Part shown: in pieces, positions 5,615 to 7,155 of the stretch | Position numbering within the stretch: position 1 is the first letter of the stretch | Layout of the letters: each line of letters opens with the position of its first letter | DNA from: Candidatus Heimdallarchaeota archaeon | GTDB taxonomy: Archaea > Asgardarchaeota > Heimdallarchaeia > Heimdallarchaeales > Kariarchaeaceae | Length of the DNA: 7,155 nucleotides | Assembly: GCA_030668165.1 (NCBI GenBank) | Contig: DAOUUM010000149.1 | Span: 1-7,155 of the forward strand | Direction: 5' to 3' | The notes under the pieces: generated by a model | The model's input: the letters and a program-made list of their open reading frames with translations, nothing else | What the model was told of the DNA's origin: nothing | The model's database searches: none | Translations under genes and position numbers: made by a program

Positions 5615-7155
5615 TCATAACTTATCGACATCGTGAGATTGACTTTCTCTCTTTCCAGCGGATGTGATCCTGATAAAATTGGATTTCCTCCACATCTCAT
5701 CTATTGTTCTTGCACCCACATAACTCATCCCGCTCCTAAATCCACTGACCAATTGGTTCAACACATCTTTTACCTGTCCTCTGTAGGGCACAACGGCCTC
5801 AACACCTTCGGGAGCCATTGATATAAGGTCCTCTTCATCACCAAAAGTGCCCTTCAAACGTTTATCTCTACCCATTGAGGCACCTAGGGATGCCATGCCA
5901 CGGATAATCTTGACACGTCGTCCATTCCTCAGCACTGGGAAGCCAGGGGATTCAGATGTTCCTGCAAGTAGATTTCCCAGCATAACAGTCGATGCTCCGA
6001 TTCCAATTGCTTTTGCAATGTCACCGGATGTTCTGATACCTCCATCTGCTATTAATGGGATCTTCTCATCAAGAGCTGCAGTGGCTGCGGATTGTATTGC
6101 GGTCAATTGTGGCACTCCAGCCCCTGAAACTATTCTTGTGATACAGTTATGGACAGAAAACCTATTTACAAGATAAGTATTGTCCTCTTCCACCTCTAAA
6201 TTATACACCATTGTATTCTTCTGAACTGTTTTCACATCCATTATTGAATGATAGATATAATTATCATCTTGCCAAGACTGTTGACCAGTATACTCAACAT
6301 CTGATTTTTCCAGTTGACTTTCCATAACTGACTCCATGAAGACATCATATTGTTTTCCTGAAATACTGAGTCGATATATGTCACTGTGATTTTCTATTTT
6401 TGGATGTTCCACAGTCATAGTGGGCATATATCCAAGCCTAATCATGATTTCTGATAACTGGAAAGCTAATGAAGGTGACGCTGTTTTATATGAAACTCTC
6501 CTCTTCTCCCGAATTGATCCATCTCCATTGATAGCACCAATTAATAGCGATTTTAACAAATCTTCATCTTGGTTTAGTAGAAACTCTGGTAGGATTTTGG
6601 TTTTTGCTTTATATGGAAAATAATGATCAAATAAAGATGCAATTGCATTGGAATAAACATGAACTACTGCTGAATGGCGTTCTTTATGCGGTAAGACTTT
6701 AGATCCAGTATATCCAAATATTTCGTGTACTAGTTCAATGATTTCATCATGATAATCAACCTCATCTTTGGAAAATGCAAAGCAAACCTGTCGATTAGAT
6801 GGATTTCCAATTACATACCCTTCTGCAATATAATAACCAATAAGTCTCATAAATTTATTATCAACCGCAACAAACCTATTGACCATATGTTGTGATATCT
6901 TTCGATCGTAATCTACACTATCCAAATACTTGTTGATTATTAGGTTTAGATCCATATCCATGGATTTTCCCCCCTTGACAATATTATTGATTATTCTCAC
7001 TGTTGTATCGAATCTACCAGCCAAATCCACATAACTCTCAATATTCGGATTGAATCCTTTTTTATTAGTCCATATTAATTCAGAATCATGTTCATATCTT
7101 GGATTATACATAGTCATATCTAGGATAATATTTTCTTTATTCCAAGAAGTAGATC
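5615..7155 (-). CDS. guaB: IMP dehydrogenase, intein-interrupted, 5' partial
   Basis: IMP dehydrogenase oxidises IMP to XMP with NAD+, the committed step to guanine nucleotides. The last 176 codons (5615-6145) are its C-terminal part, starting at the catalytic cysteine with CITRIVSGAGVPQLTAI. IADGGIRTSGDI (32-43 of this part) binds the IMP phosphate and ribose. MLGNLLAGTSESPG (55-68), RGMASLGAS (82-90), APEGVEAVVPYRG (111-123) and SGMSYVGAR (138-146) follow, and ESQSHDV (168-174 by rough count) near the end corresponds to the family's cation-site tail. The length after Cys is as expected for the family. Upstream of Cys, the same frame is an intein that remains open to the window edge; twelve codons precede the first ATG (7117) without a stop. 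The N-terminal half of the barrel and the CBS domains, if any, lie outside. The flap lacks an obvious Arg-Tyr pair. A GMP reductase is less likely, because the post-Cys sequence is VSGAGVPQ rather than the reductase-type VTGVGYPQ. Confidence 0.93.
   Translation of the reverse strand, partial: STSWNKENIILDMTMYNPRYEHDSELIWTNKKGFNPNIESYVDLAGRFDTTVRIINNIVKGGKSMDMDLNLIINKYLDSVDYDRKISQHMVNRFVAVDNKFMRLIGYYIAEGYVIGNPSNRQVCFAFSKDEVDYHDEIIELVHEIFGYTGSKVLPHKERHSAVVHVYSNAIASLFDHYFPYKAKTKILPEFLLNQDEDLLKSLLIGAINGDGSIREKRRVSYKTASPSLAFQLSEIMIRLGYMPTMTVEHPKIENHSDIYRLSISGKQYDVFMESVMESQLEKSDVEYTGQQSWQDDNYIYHSIMDVKTVQKNTMVYNLEVEEDNTYLVNRFSVHNCITRIVSGAGVPQLTAIQSAATAALDEKIPLIADGGIRTSGDIAKAIGIGASTVMLGNLLAGTSESPGFPVLRNGRRVKIIRGMASLGASMGRDKRLKGTFGDEEDLISMAPEGVEAVVPYRGQVKDVLNQLVSGFRSGMSYVGARTIDEMWRKSNFIRITSAGKRESQSHDVDKL
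6146..7155 (-). other. Intein with LAGLIDADG homing endonuclease (N-terminal end outside window)
   Basis: This is an in-frame protein-splicing element inside guaB. At least 336 residues lie in the window. Counting from the ATG at 7117, the endonuclease motifs are RLIGYYIAEG (91-100, bases 6818-6847) and LLIGAINGDG (191-200, bases 6518-6547). They end in Glu-Gly and Asp-Gly, so both metal-binding acidic residues are kept. The C-terminal splicing blocks are VYNLEVEEDNTYLV (304-317, block F) and FSVHN (320-324, block G), followed by Cys as +1. The penultimate His, terminal Asn and Cys+1 are the standard class 1 residues. No N-terminal Cys/Ser block or TxxH block is seen, and both should lie past 7155, implying a total of perhaps 390-420 residues. 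The ATG at 7117 is an internal Met rather than a start. Hand-counted G+C is about 34% over five lines here against about 48% in the adjoining C-extein. Confidence 0.93.

Noticed and set aside
5615..6145. GMP reductase instead of IMP dehydrogenase
   Set aside because: VSGAGVPQ after the Cys, IADGGIRTSGDI and MLGNLLAG are IMPDH-like. The missing flap Tyr is noted as a finding but is not enough to change the name.
5847..6176. A 109-codon plus-strand reading frame opposite guaB
   Set aside because: It is antisense to highly conserved IMP dehydrogenase sequence and the intein end. Its translation shows no motifs and it crosses the splice junction.
6146..7117. A free-standing homing endonuclease gene starting at ATG 7117
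   Set aside because: The frame stays open for twelve more codons to the window edge, runs without a stop into IMP dehydrogenase, and has intein splice blocks at its end. The Met is internal.
1..7155. Defence island, CRISPR array, transposon or tRNA gene
   Set aside because: No spaced repeats, transposase, terminal inverted repeats or cloverleaf-forming segments were seen. The genes are core-type enzymes, and the only mobile element visible is the intein.

Overview
The window reads as archaeal chromosomal DNA. It is AT-rich, with hand-counted lines of about 37-38% G+C in the helicase gene. The main pointers to Archaea are an Hel308/Hjm-type repair helicase ending in a PCNA-binding (PIP) motif, TATA-like boxes placed close to start codons with no clear Shine-Dalgarno sites, and an IMP dehydrogenase gene carrying a LAGLIDADG intein. 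The gene set would fit a mesophilic archaeon, possibly of the Asgard (Heimdall-like) type, but the lineage is a guess. Nothing here fixes it.

Layout. Bases 1-152 hold the last 49 codons of an unidentified + strand gene. After an AT-rich promoter gap comes hel308 (237-2462, +), then a histone-deacetylase-family hydrolase (2527-3540, +). That gene meets a metallo-beta-lactamase-fold hydrolase (3537-4229, -) tail to tail, and their stop codons overlap. Further right on the - strand are a membrane-anchored protein with a signal peptide, an extracytoplasmic DUF4350/GATase1-like domain, one membrane span and a very basic cytoplasmic tail (4317-5477), and then the 3' part of guaB (5615 to beyond the right edge). 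No tRNA, rRNA, CRISPR array or insertion sequence was seen. No gap without a gene exceeds about 140 bases.

The guaB reading frame is the highlight. The last 176 codons are the C-terminal part of IMP dehydrogenase, beginning exactly at the catalytic cysteine. Everything upstream to the window edge is an in-frame intein with two LAGLIDADG motifs and a canonical His-Asn/Cys C-terminal splice junction. The +1 splicing nucleophile is therefore also the enzyme's catalytic nucleophile. The intein's N-terminal splice block and the N-extein lie beyond base 7155.

The genes do not form an obvious pathway. They cover DNA repair (Hel308), deacylation (HDAC family), thioester or phosphoester hydrolysis (MBL fold), a cell-surface protein and purine synthesis (GuaB), which looks like ordinary core-genome neighbourhood. 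I found no evidence of a multi-gene defence or mobile system other than the intein.
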